Shown in pieces: positions 1 to 6,797 of a DNA stretch of 8,911 bases. Source of the stretch: CAZRZN01 sp964604565 (GTDB lineage Bacteria; Pseudomonadota; Alphaproteobacteria; Rhodobacterales; Rhodobacteraceae); assembly GCA_964604565.1 (NCBI GenBank), contig CAZRZN010000177.1, positions 1-8,911 of the forward strand, in the 5' to 3' direction. The position numbers and the translations under genes were made by a program. The notes below the pieces were generated by a model that did no database searches, was not told the origin of the DNA, and was given only the letters and a program-made list of their open reading frames with translations. Within the stretch, counting starts at the first letter, position 1. Each line of letters begins with the position of its first letter.

Positions 1-178
1 GGGGGCCGTTCACGTTCACGACCGGCGGGTCTTCTCCGAGAGTTTTCCAGACCACGCCGCCCCATCCGGCCTCAAAGGCGCGGCGGACGTTGTATTCCTT
101 GTCAGTCGGCGGCGCTGATGCCAGCCAGAAGGGGTTGGGGCTCTTGATGCCCAGAAAATCCGTCGTCAGATCAGCCAT
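1..178 (-). CDS. preA: NAD-dependent dihydropyrimidine dehydrogenase subunit PreA, N-terminal 59 residues (cut by window edge)
   Basis: PreA is the FMN and 4Fe-4S catalytic subunit that, with PreT, reduces uracil and thymine to the 5,6-dihydropyrimidines in the cytoplasm. Only the N-terminus is visible, but it matches the start of the family closely: it opens MADLTTDFLGIKSPNPFWLA, then SAPPTDKEYNVRRAFEAGWG, followed by a VVWKTLGE motif and an NVNGP stretch. These are the first beta strand and FMN-barrel entry of dihydroorotate-dehydrogenase-like barrels. The ATG at 178 is preceded on the minus strand by AGGAG (complement of 186-190), about 7 bases away, which fixes the start. It lies 80 bp after the end of preT on the same strand, so the two are probably cotranscribed. 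The remainder of the barrel and the C-terminal ferredoxin-like clusters lie outside the window. Identification is from remembered family sequence, with high confidence. Confidence 0.93.
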   Translation of the reverse strand, partial: MADLTTDFLGIKSPNPFWLASAPPTDKEYNVRRAFEAGWGGVVWKTLGEDPPVVNVNGP

Positions 179-233
179 TTAGGCGCTCCTCTCGTCCATC
201 GCGGCCCGGACCGGATCCAGGCATGTTGCATCA

Positions 234-256
234 CGGCCGGCCTTGCGGGCCGGTCG
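234..256 (-). other. GC-rich hairpin in the preT-preA gap
   Basis: CCGGCC at 237-242 pairs with GGCCGG at 248-253 around a 5-base loop. Two more pairs follow outside one mismatch (234-235 with 255-256). It begins a few bases past the preT stop codon. No T-run follows on the minus strand, so it does not look like a full intrinsic terminator. A role in mRNA stability or in setting the PreT:PreA ratio is inference. Short GC-rich palindromes also arise by chance in DNA of this composition. Confidence 0.3.
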
Positions 257-258
257 GC

Positions 259-1584
259 TCATGCGGTCAGAGCCTTGTGCATGTCCTCTGCGGCATCGCG
301 TCCCTCGGCCACGGCGACCACGGTCAGATCCTCTCCCGGTGTGCAGTCGCCGCCGGCCCAGACGCCATCCATGGAGGTCCGTCCAGCGCCCGTCACCTTC
401 AGCTTGCGCCCGTCCAGGTCCAGCCCCTCCACCGGTGTCAGCGTCTGTCCGATGGCACGGAAGACCTGATCGGCCGGCAGGCGCAGCGTCTCTCCCGTGC
501 CGGTCAGGCCGTCCTGCCCCTGCGTGGTGTATTCCAGTTCGATCTCGCGCACCGCGCCGTTGCCATGCAGCGCCTTGGGCATGACATTTGTCATCAGCCG
601 CACGCCCTTGGACGTGGCAAGATCCTGTTCAAAGCGGCTGGCCGCCATCTGCGCCTGTCCCCGGCGATAGGCCACGGTCACCGTCTCCGCGCCCAGCAGC
701 CTGGACTGCACGGCGGCGTCGATCGCCGTCATCCCGCCGCCGATCACGACGACATGACGCCCCACCGGCAAGGTCGCCAGATCGTCGGCCTGCCGCAACT
801 CGGCGATGAAGGCCACCGCATCCTCCGTGCCGTCCTTGTCCGCGCCGTCAATTCCCAGTGCGTTCACGCCGCCCAGTCCCATGCCAAGGAACACAGCGTC
901 AAAGTCTTTCCGCAAACCGTCGAGCGTCACATCCGCCCCAAGGGCGTGGCCGTATTCGATGGTGATGCCGCCGATTCCGAGCAGCCAGTCCACCTCGCGC
1001 GCGGCGAAATCATCGGTCGATTTATAGGCCGCGATCCCGTATTCGTTCAGCCCCCCCGCCTTTGGCCGCGCCTCGTAAATGGTGACGCTGTGGCCTTTCA
1101 TCGCCAGCCGATGCGCACAGGCCAGACCGGCGGGACCGGCCCCGACGACAGCCACACGCTTGCCGGTCTCGGCCGCGCGGTCAAAGGGGTGCTCCGGCTG
1201 CGCCATCAGACTGTCGGTCGCGTAGCGTTGCAGGCGCCCGATCTCCACCGGCTTGCCCTCTGCCATCTCCCGCACGCAGGCCTCTTCGCACAGGGTCTCG
1301 GTCGGGCAGACGCGGGCGCACATTCCGCCAAGAATGTTCTGTTCAAGGATCGTGCGCGCCGCCGCTTCCGGCATCCCGGTCGAGATCTGGCGGATGAACA
1401 AGGGGATGTCGATCTCGGTCGGGCAGGCGGTCACGCAGGGTGCGTCATGACAGAAATAGCAGCGATCCGCTGCTACAGCCGCCTCGTGCCCGTCATAGGG
1501 GCCATGAAGATCGTCGAAATTCTGCGCCAGTTCATCCTGGCTGAGGCGGCCGGCGGTGATGCCGGAGGTCTGCGGGCTGGTCAT
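259..1584 (-). CDS. preT: NAD(P)-dependent dihydropyrimidine dehydrogenase subunit PreT
   Basis: PreT is the flavin/iron-sulfur subunit that takes electrons from NAD(P)H and passes them to PreA for reduction of uracil and thymine. The 441-residue protein has the expected layout. The N-terminal double 4Fe-4S domain has cysteines at 42, 45, 50, 54 and 93, 99, 103, and a Gln at 119. Their spacing matches the eukaryotic DPD ligand set, including the unusual Gln ligand. The FAD-binding motif VAVVGAGPAG is at 144-153, the nucleotide-binding motif VVVIGGGMTAIDAA at 278-291, and the C-terminal flavin motif GVWAGGDCTPGEDLTVVAVA at 407-426. The frame stays open to 1728, but the ATG at 1584 is chosen because GGGAGGGG sits just upstream of it and the family starts near here. 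It lies upstream of preA on the same strand. An AT-rich palindrome lies 52-73 bases upstream. A glutamate-synthase small-subunit-like oxidoreductase is the main alternative, but the adjacent preA argues against it. Confidence 0.95.
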   Translation of the reverse strand: MTSPQTSGITAGRLSQDELAQNFDDLHGPYDGHEAAVAADRCYFCHDAPCVTACPTEIDIPLFIRQISTGMPEAAARTILEQNILGGMCARVCPTETLCEEACVREMAEGKPVEIGRLQRYATDSLMAQPEHPFDRAAETGKRVAVVGAGPAGLACAHRLAMKGHSVTIYEARPKAGGLNEYGIAAYKSTDDFAAREVDWLLGIGGITIEYGHALGADVTLDGLRKDFDAVFLGMGLGGVNALGIDGADKDGTEDAVAFIAELRQADDLATLPVGRHVVVIGGGMTAIDAAVQSRLLGAETVTVAYRRGQAQMAASRFEQDLATSKGVRLMTNVMPKALHGNGAVREIELEYTTQGQDGLTGTGETLRLPADQVFRAIGQTLTPVEGLDLDGRKLKVTGAGRTSMDGVWAGGDCTPGEDLTVVAVAEGRDAAEDMHKALTA

Positions 1585-2049
1585 GGCCCCTCCCTGTTCT
1601 GGATCGCGGTTCGGGAGCAGCGTGCCACAAAGCAGAATTTTATCAAACGGTAAAATTTGAGCAGGATGAAAACATTTCTCTCGTAATCGATGCTCCGGCG
1701 GGGCCGGGCGAACAGCCATGGGTTTCATGGGCCTTTGACCATGCGTCTGCCATGACGACGGAGCGTCTGCCGGTCTGGATTGTCAAACGACGACACCTCT
1801 GTCCCGGGAGAGGGGGGAATGTGCCGCGCAAAAGGGGTCTTCATCCGCTTTCAGATGCTTGCCGGCCCCATAGGCACTTCGAACAAGCGCTCTTCGGCAA
1901 CAGACCGGGGCAGAAGGGATGACCAGACCAGCATCCATTGAACAGCGAGAAAGATGGAGGCAGACCGTTCTTGCGGGATCGGCGATCCGGCGTGTTTTCC
2001 GGTTCCGGCCAGTAGCACGGCCTTTTCTACAGTCTGTCAGGTAAGGAGA
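1585..2049. other. Gene-poor region upstream of preT and downstream of the OmpA-domain gene
   Basis: No recognisable gene is seen in these 465 bases. The preT-proximal part (about 1630-1680) is strikingly AT-rich for this window and probably holds the preT promoter. CATG occurs four times in 1717-1754, including CATGG at 1726-1730 facing CCATG at 1739-1743. The motif TTGACCA (1735-1741) equals one half-site of the E. coli RutR pyrimidine-regulator box, but the second half is absent. Two short plus-strand open frames, 1752-1922 (56 codons) and 1919-2044 (41 codons), overlap by ATGA. They show no family resemblance, the first lacks a convincing Shine-Dalgarno, and they are probably chance. A small hairpin GGATC-GGC-GATCC lies at 1976-1988, downstream of the OmpA-domain gene. 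Confidence 0.5.
1636..1657 (-). promoter_or_regulatory. Inverted repeat AATTTTA-N8-TAAAATT, candidate operator/promoter of preTA
   Basis: AATTTTA (1636-1642) and TAAAATT (1651-1657) form a perfect 7-bp inverted repeat around 8 bases, with one more matching pair inside (1644/1649). It lies in a conspicuous AT-rich patch, 52-73 bases upstream of the preT ATG, where a promoter and its operator would be expected. On the minus strand the repeat includes TGATAAAATT, which offers a plausible -10 hexamer TAAAAT, but no good -35 is visible at 16-18 bases. Binding by a GntR-, TetR- or LysR-type regulator of pyrimidine catabolism is inference. The sequence does not match the E. coli RutR consensus. Confidence 0.4.
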
Positions 2050-2712
2050 TCAGGCGCCGGGCACCAGCACCAACTGCACGCGGCGATTCTGCGCCGAGGC
2101 CGGATCGCGCGTGTTCTTGAGCCGGGAAAATCCGACGCCCACCGCCTCGATCTGACTGTAGGGCAGACCCATGGTGCTGCGGACGTAATCCGCAACCGAC
2201 TGCGCGCGTCGCAACGACAGCGCATTGTTATAGGCCGCGCCGCCGACACCGTCGGTGTGACCGATGAAAACCAGCGTGCTGTCCTTCAGCCGCGGGTCGC
2301 GCAGCGCGTTCGTCAAGGTCGACAGCTTTGCCATGGCCTGCGGTGTCAGGTCATCGGAGTTATAGGCAAACAATACCTCCAGATCGATCGTCGGCAGCGG
2401 TTCGGCAGGCTTGGTGCGGTCGATCACCGCGATGCTGGTCGTCGGCGTTCCAGTGTTGGAGCTCGCGGGTTTCGGCTCGCGCTTGACCACGCCCAGATTG
2501 ACGACGTCATCAAGGGTAAAGCTGGCCCCGCCGCCGAATTCGTCATTGGCGCAGGCCGAGGGATCCAGCAGGCAGTCCCGCATCTCTTCTGCCGCCGCCT
2601 CGGGTTCCGGCGCGACATCCAGCTGAAAGGAATCAAGCGTCACCGTCGATTGGGCCATGGCCGCCACCGGGAGCCAGAGAAGGGTGCAGGAAATCAAAAC
2701 GGCTTTGGTCAT
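2050..2712 (-). CDS. Secreted OmpA-domain protein (peptidoglycan-binding)
   Basis: A 220-residue envelope protein predicted to bind peptidoglycan non-covalently in the periplasm. Residues 1-20 form a Sec signal peptide (MTKAVLISCTLLWLPVAAMA) with a type I cleavage site after AMA. The Cys at 9 is not in a lipobox, so it is not an obvious lipoprotein. Residues 21-105 are a low-complexity, Pro/Ala/Thr-rich linker with two cysteines (47 and 54) that could pair. Residues 108-217 are a C-terminal OmpA domain. GHTDGVG supplies Asp154 and SLRRA supplies Arg169. Their 15-residue spacing equals that of the diaminopimelate-binding Asp271 and Arg286 of E. coli OmpA. There is no room for the 8-strand OmpA barrel, so it is a soluble or anchored OmpA-C protein. 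A GGAG site lies upstream of the ATG. It is divergent from the protease gene, with 131 bp between start codons. Its specific partner is unknown. Confidence 0.88.
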   Translation of the reverse strand: MTKAVLISCTLLWLPVAAMAQSTVTLDSFQLDVAPEPEAAAEEMRDCLLDPSACANDEFGGGASFTLDDVVNLGVVKREPKPASSNTGTPTTSIAVIDRTKPAEPLPTIDLEVLFAYNSDDLTPQAMAKLSTLTNALRDPRLKDSTLVFIGHTDGVGGAAYNNALSLRRAQSVADYVRSTMGLPYSQIEAVGVGFSRLKNTRDPASAQNRRVQLVLVPGA

Positions 2713-2843
2713 TTCAGACTCCGGAAGTCACTGGTCAAACGATAGACGATGCCGCGCCCGTTTTCCAGCCGTCACATTTTTTTCGGGCACATCGGGCAAG
2801 CTGCGGTATGGTCGATCAAGGATTGTTTGACCCGAGGTTCGTG
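2713..2843. promoter_or_regulatory. Divergent control region between the OmpA-domain and protease genes
   Basis: These 131 bases must hold the start signals for both genes. The 8-mer GGTCAAAC (2733-2740) recurs as its exact reverse complement GTTTGACC (2825-2832). Each copy lies shortly upstream of one start codon: 21-28 bases before the OmpA-domain ATG and 12-19 before the protease ATG. A T-run (2777-2783) is the only AT-rich stretch. No convincing sigma70 -35/-10 pair was found for either gene. Joint regulation is inference. Confidence 0.35.
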
Positions 2844-4037
2844 ATGCCCTTTTCCCTGCGCCTGTTTTCTCTCGCCTGCGCCATTTTTGCCTGTGCAACG
2901 GCCGTTTCCGCGCAACATCAGGCCGGGGTCGAAAACGAAGTGGCCGTGCAAGGCTACAACAACGAACCGATCAACACCTATTCGGACACCGCGGATTTCC
3001 GGCGGCTGGGACGGGGTGTCGGCCTGCTCAACGTGATGACCGACGCCGGTCCGTTTCCCTGCACCGCCTTCATGGTCGATGAGACGCATCTGCTGACAAA
3101 TCACCATTGTGTCCCCGGCATTCTGAAGGATCCCCGAACAGAGGCGACCGAGATCACCTCTGTCACCTTCGTGGCGGGCTTTTCAGAGCCGGGCCTGATC
3201 GACGAGTCCGAACAGTTCGAGGTTGCAATAGAGCCGGTCGAGACATCCGAGCCGCTGGATTACAGTATTCTCGCGGTCAAGGATGTGCCGACAGACCGCT
3301 TTCCGCCCTTGCCGCTGTCGGATACGCAGGCCATCGAAGGCATGCCCTATTGGATCATCGGTCACCCCAGAGGCCTGTCACAACATATCAGTCGCGAAGG
3401 CTGCCGCGCCGGTCGTCCGCCGCAGGAGGATGATCGCCTGCGCCATACCTGCGACACGCTCGCTGGAAATTCCGGATCGCCGATCATTGACAGTTCCGCG
3501 CGTCAGGTCATCGGCCTGCACAATTCAGGCAACAGCCGCGTGGGCATCAACTTTGGCATTCCGATGGCGCTGATCCTCAAGAACTCCAGCGTGCTGAAGG
3601 CGGCGAGGCCGGTTGCGCCCCGGCCCCTGCCGATGGTCATGTCGGTCTTTCCAAAGGCACTGGACGTCGGGCAGGAACTGTCCGTTGTGGCAGATGTCCC
3701 TGAAAGCTGCGCGCCCGCTTTCGTCGATATTTCGACCAGCCTGAAACTGACGCCGATCCCGCTCGAGATCTTCGAGAAAGTCGAATTGAGCCCGGTGCAG
3801 ACCCGGTATCAGGTGACCGCCACCAGCACCTACGGCCTTGTCGTGCAGGAAGAGGACGAGAAGGGGGAGCACAAGCTGGGAATGCTCTGCGGACCGGCTG
3901 GTCTTGACGACCCCGAAGACCTGAAGGAGGCACTCCGCGCGGTCGTGGGCGCGCTGCGAGAGGGCAAGTTCGACGGTCAGGTCACGGTGAACGGCGACAG
4001 TGTGGCCTATGCCTTCGCAGCCTATACGATCCAGTGA
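2844..4037 (+). CDS. Secreted trypsin-like (S1/V8-type) serine protease with a C-terminal extension
   Basis: A 397-residue exported serine endopeptidase. Residues 1-23 are a Sec signal peptide (MPFSLRLFSLACAIFACATA then VSA). The catalytic triad is visible in order: His88 in LLTNHHCV, Asp139 in EPLDYSILAV and Ser210 in LAGNSGSPII. Cys73 and Cys89 sit where the trypsin His-loop disulfide is expected. Cys187 and Cys203 may pair before the Ser loop. Asp204 lies six residues before Ser210, as the trypsin S1-pocket Asp does, but an Asp here is also common in V8-like GNSGSP proteases, so P1 specificity cannot be called. Residues of about 260-397 form a beta-rich acidic domain with Cys289 and Cys349 that I do not recognise. 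The start is the ATG at 2844 with GAGG at 2834-2837. The frame is open further upstream, but that would place residues before the signal peptide. It is transcribed divergently from the OmpA-domain gene and stands alone otherwise. The substrate is unknown. Confidence 0.88.
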   Translation: MPFSLRLFSLACAIFACATAVSAQHQAGVENEVAVQGYNNEPINTYSDTADFRRLGRGVGLLNVMTDAGPFPCTAFMVDETHLLTNHHCVPGILKDPRTEATEITSVTFVAGFSEPGLIDESEQFEVAIEPVETSEPLDYSILAVKDVPTDRFPPLPLSDTQAIEGMPYWIIGHPRGLSQHISREGCRAGRPPQEDDRLRHTCDTLAGNSGSPIIDSSARQVIGLHNSGNSRVGINFGIPMALILKNSSVLKAARPVAPRPLPMVMSVFPKALDVGQELSVVADVPESCAPAFVDISTSLKLTPIPLEIFEKVELSPVQTRYQVTATSTYGLVVQEEDEKGEHKLGMLCGPAGLDDPEDLKEALRAVVGALREGKFDGQVTVNGDSVAYAFAAYTIQ

Positions 4038-4385
4038 CGGGCCTCTCCGGTGATCCATCTGAACCGCTGCGGGATGGTCGACGCGCATCGTCCGGAGGGA
4101 TGTTGTCCATCGGACGTTCGGGCGCCCTTGTCGGGCAAAGGCTGCTTCGGACCGCCATCGGAGCATTTGACCCACACCATGCGCAACAGGGGCCAGCCAG
4201 CACATTGCCTGCCGTGCCAGATCGGTGACCGGCGCGCGCCTGACGGGCGTCGCCTTCCCGGAACAGTGACAATGCGCGATGGCCCGGAGCCTGGCGGGCC
4301 GCCGGAGCGGAACAATCCGGTCCGGGCTTTCCCGTCACGAATTGACCAACCGGCTTTCCCGGAGATCCATTGGGCGCGTTCGGTG
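4038..4385. other. Gene-free convergent gap between the protease and livF-like genes
   Basis: No recognisable gene is seen in these 348 bases. Open frames run through on both strands, but they are shadow frames of low-complexity GC-rich DNA and continue antisense into neighbours. Weak palindromes exist: CGTCCG (4089-4094) with CGGACG (4111-4116), GGCCCG (4281-4286) with CGGGCC (4295-4300), and CGGG-CTTT-CCCG (4323-4334). None is followed by a T-run, so no intrinsic terminator can be assigned. Transcription from both sides must end here, perhaps Rho-dependently, which is inference. The gap is long for this tightly packed stretch and could hold an unrecognised small RNA or a decayed gene. Confidence 0.5.
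4281..4300 (-). terminator. Weak stem-loop downstream of the livF-like gene
   Basis: A 6-bp stem GGCCCG/CGGGCC with an 8-base loop, 86 bases beyond the livF-like stop codon. It has no following T-tract on the minus strand. It is the strongest hairpin near the end of the transporter operon, so it could take part in transcript 3' end formation, but the evidence is only the palindrome. Confidence 0.2.
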
Positions 4386-5075
4386 TCAAACCCCAAGGTA
4401 GCGCTGCGCCAGATCCGGGCTCAAACCGTCGATCTTGCCCTCCCAGACCGATTGCCCCCGGTTCAGGACCACCGCCCGGTCGGATACGGCCCGCAGCTCG
4501 CGCAGGCTCTTGTCGATGATCAGGATGGCCAGACCGCTTTCCCGTTTAAGCCGCTTGATCGATGTCCAGATTTCCTGCCGGATCAGGGGGGCAAGCCCCT
4601 CCGTCGCCTCGTCGAGGATCAGAAGCCGCGGATTGGTCATCAGGGCCCGCCCGATGGCCAGCATCTGCTGCTCGCCCCCGGACAGGCTGCGCGCGATTTG
4701 TCCCTGCCGCTCGGAAAGTCGCGGGAACAGCTTTCCGACGGTTGATGCATCCCACGGACCGGTCCGCGCGGCGGCGGTCAGGTTTTCCAGCACCGTGAGA
4801 TCCGCGAAACACCGCCGCCCTTCCGGCACAAGCCCGATGCCCAGCCGTGCCGCCCGGTGCGCTGGCAGCCGCCGCAGATCCTGCCCGGCAAAGATGATGT
4901 CACCCTCGGCGCGCATCAGGCGGCAAATGCATTTTACCGTGGTGGACTTGCCCATGCCGTTGCGGCCCATGAGCGCGACGACCTCGCCGGTGTTCACCGT
5001 CAGATCGATCCCGAACAGAGCGGGGCTGGCCCCGTAGGCGGCCCGCAGGCCCGACACGGACAGCAATGCGGTCAT
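4386..5075 (-). CDS. HAAT-family ABC importer ATPase, LivF-like
   Basis: The second nucleotide-binding subunit of a branched-chain-amino-acid/amide type importer, driving uptake by ATP hydrolysis at the inner face of the membrane. At 229 residues it has family length. Walker A is GRNGMGKST (37-45). The LivF-type Q-loop region is VPEGR (83-87), the signature LSGGEQQ (131-137), and Walker B LLILDEA (151-157) with catalytic Glu156. The switch position reads ILIIDKSLREL (184-194): LivF proteins usually have VEQN there, and this one has IDKS, a variant found in part of the family. Its ATG overlaps the stop of the livG-like gene (ATGA, 5072-5075), indicating translational coupling. It is the last gene of the minus-strand operon. 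Substrate cannot be deduced, so no liv symbol is assigned. Confidence 0.93.
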   Translation of the reverse strand: MTALLSVSGLRAAYGASPALFGIDLTVNTGEVVALMGRNGMGKSTTVKCICRLMRAEGDIIFAGQDLRRLPAHRAARLGIGLVPEGRRCFADLTVLENLTAAARTGPWDASTVGKLFPRLSERQGQIARSLSGGEQQMLAIGRALMTNPRLLILDEATEGLAPLIRQEIWTSIKRLKRESGLAILIIDKSLRELRAVSDRAVVLNRGQSVWEGKIDGLSPDLAQRYLGV

Positions 5076-5821
5076 GCCTCCTCCCCCAGATAGGCCTCGC
5101 GCACGACCCGGTCGGCCCGTATCTCGTCAACCGTGCCGGTGGCGACGACCTTGCCGTAGACCAGCACGCTGATCCGATCGGCCAATGCAAAAACCGCGTC
5201 CATGTCATGCTCCACCAGCAGGATCGGCGCCTCCGCACGCAGCCCGTCCAGCAATCCGGTCAGGCGCGCGGAGCCTTCCGTGCCCAGCCCCGCCATCGGT
5301 TCGTCCATCACGAAGGCGCGCGGCCGCAGGGTCAGCGCCACCGCCACTTCCAGTTGCCGGCGCTGGCCGTGCGACAGTTCCGCCGTCCGCATCCGCAACA
5401 CATCAGTCAGGCCCACACGGTCAAGCGCCGCCTCGGCCCTCATCCGCAGGTCATTGTCCGCCAGCGCAGGCCGCAGCATCCGCCAGGGGCGCCCGCGGGC
5501 GCCCAATGCGCCGAGCAGGGCGTTTTGCAGCACCGTGTCCTCCATCGCCAGCTGGCTGATCTGAAAGGTCCGCGCCAGTCCCGCTTGCGCCCGGGCTGGC
5601 GTGGACTGATCCGTGATGTCGGCGCCGTCCAGCAGGACGGTCCCCCGATCCGGGGACAGGGCGCCGCTGATCTGCGCGATAAGCGTGGATTTTCCCGCGC
5701 CGTTGGGCCCGATGACCGCATGAATCTCCCCCGGGAGCAAGGTGATCGAAACGTCATCCGTGGCCTGCAAGGCACCAAAGGCCTTGGACAGTCCGCGCGT
5801 TTCCAGAACCGCCTCAATCAT
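5072..5821 (-). CDS. HAAT-family ABC importer ATPase, LivG-like
   Basis: The first nucleotide-binding subunit of the importer, 249 residues. Walker A is GPNGAGKST (38-46), Q-loop RTFQ (84-87), signature LSHGQRR (149-155), Walker B VMDEP (171-175) with catalytic Glu174, and switch His205 in LLVEHD. The LSHGQ signature with downstream Arg and the RTFQ loop are typical of the LivG branch. The ATG at 5821 is preferred over a TTG at 5842 because it overlaps the livM-like stop by 8 bases, the common arrangement in these operons, and gives the normal N-terminus (MIEAVLETRGL). The C-terminus overlaps the livF-like start. It pairs with the livF-like ATPase as a heterodimer on the two permeases. Confidence 0.94.
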   Translation of the reverse strand: MIEAVLETRGLSKAFGALQATDDVSITLLPGEIHAVIGPNGAGKSTLIAQISGALSPDRGTVLLDGADITDQSTPARAQAGLARTFQISQLAMEDTVLQNALLGALGARGRPWRMLRPALADNDLRMRAEAALDRVGLTDVLRMRTAELSHGQRRQLEVAVALTLRPRAFVMDEPMAGLGTEGSARLTGLLDGLRAEAPILLVEHDMDAVFALADRISVLVYGKVVATGTVDEIRADRVVREAYLGEEA

Positions 5822-6797
5822 GCGCCCGTGTCCGCCCTGCAATCAGACCGATAAGCCCGCCCTTGCCAAACAGCACGATCAGCAAAAGCAACAGGCCGAA
5901 CCAGACATGCCAATAATCCGATACTCCGCCCAGATAATGCTCCAGCGCCACGAAAACGACGGCGCCCACCACCGGCCCGAAAAGGCGCGCGGTGCCGCCG
6001 ATGATGACAAGGACGATCAGCTCGCCCGACAGCTGCCAGCTGAACATCGAGGGAGAGACAAAGCGGTTCAGATCCGCAAAAAGCGCGCCGGCCAGCCCGG
6101 TCACCGCCCCAGAGATGGTGAAGGCCGCCAGCCGCAGCCGGAACGGGTTCAGCCCCACCGCGCGCACACGCTCCGGCACCTGTCGCGCGGCGTTCAGCGC
6201 CAGGCCGAAGGGTGATCGCACCAGTGCCGCATTGAACGCCAGAACAAGACACAGCAGCACAAGGCAAATCCCGTAAAACTGGATCGGCACCAGCGTGTTC
6301 AGCCCGGGAAAGCCGTTGCGGACGTAGATCGACATGCCGTCCTCGCCGCCGTAGGCGGCCCAGGAAATCGTGAAATAATAGAACATCTGGCCAAAGGCGA
6401 GCGTGATCATGATGAAGTAGACCCCGCTGGTTCGCAGGGACAAGAGGCCGACGACCAGCGCTGCAAGGCCTGAGGCTACCACAGCGACCAGCCAGATCAC
6501 CGGCATCGACTTGGTGCCCTCGATGACAAAAGGCCATGCCATGAGCGGCACGAAGCTCTGCGCGTGAAAGGCGAGGATCCCCATCGCATAGCCGCCGATC
6601 CCGAAAAATATCGCGTGACCCAGGCTCACGAGGCCGCCGATGCCCAACGCGATGTTCAGTCCCACGGCGGCCAACGCAAGGATCACCGCCCGCGTGGCGA
6701 GGGTGATGGTAAACGGCTCGTCCGCAAGATGCGCATAAAGCGGAAGTGCGATCAGGCCCGCCAGCACCACGAGGTTGAACAGCGTCTCTCGGGTCAC
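5814..6797 (-). CDS. HAAT-family ABC importer permease, LivM-like
   Basis: An integral membrane subunit of 327 residues with about eight to nine hydrophobic segments. The family motif GLNIALGIGGLVSLGHAIFF lies at 46-65. The cytoplasmic coupling loop AARQVPERVRAVGLNPFRLR (203-222) corresponds to the EAA-like ATPase contact of LivM proteins, and GAVTGLAGALFA follows at 230-241. It starts with GTG at 6797. The site GGGAG eight bases upstream and the absence of a better ATG support this. The GTG shares its bases with the TGA of a short upstream frame (GTGA, 6794-6797). The 3' end overlaps the livG-like start by 8 bases. It should pair with the LivH-like permease to form the translocation path. 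The 118-bp spacer before it is unusual for such a tight operon. Confidence 0.93.
   Translation of the reverse strand: MTRETLFNLVVLAGLIALPLYAHLADEPFTITLATRAVILALAAVGLNIALGIGGLVSLGHAIFFGIGGYAMGILAFHAQSFVPLMAWPFVIEGTKSMPVIWLVAVVASGLAALVVGLLSLRTSGVYFIMITLAFGQMFYYFTISWAAYGGEDGMSIYVRNGFPGLNTLVPIQFYGICLVLLCLVLAFNAALVRSPFGLALNAARQVPERVRAVGLNPFRLRLAAFTISGAVTGLAGALFADLNRFVSPSMFSWQLSGELIVLVIIGGTARLFGPVVGAVVFVALEHYLGGVSDYWHVWFGLLLLLIVLFGKGGLIGLIAGRTRAHD

Noticed and set aside
223..1653. A 476-codon plus-strand open frame antisense to preT
   Set aside because: It has no family resemblance, is His/Arg/Gly-rich as expected from a mirror of GC-rich codons, and the opposite strand encodes PreT with intact motifs.
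1585..1728. Upstream extension of preT to an ATG at 1728
   Set aside because: The extra 48 residues are unlike PreT N-termini and run through the AT-rich palindrome. The ATG at 1584 has a strong Shine-Dalgarno.
1735..1741. TTGACCA as a RutR operator
   Set aside because: Only one half of the TTGACCA-NN-TGGTCAA consensus is present. The following bases do not match the second half.
4050..4745. A 231-codon plus-strand frame starting just after the protease gene
   Set aside because: It continues antisense deep into the livF-like gene, lacks a Shine-Dalgarno, and its composition is Pro/Arg/Gly-rich without motifs.
5066..5854. Long plus-strand frame antisense to the livG-like gene
   Set aside because: Low-complexity composition and full overlap with an ATPase that has all its motifs. 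A mirror frame of GC-rich coding DNA.
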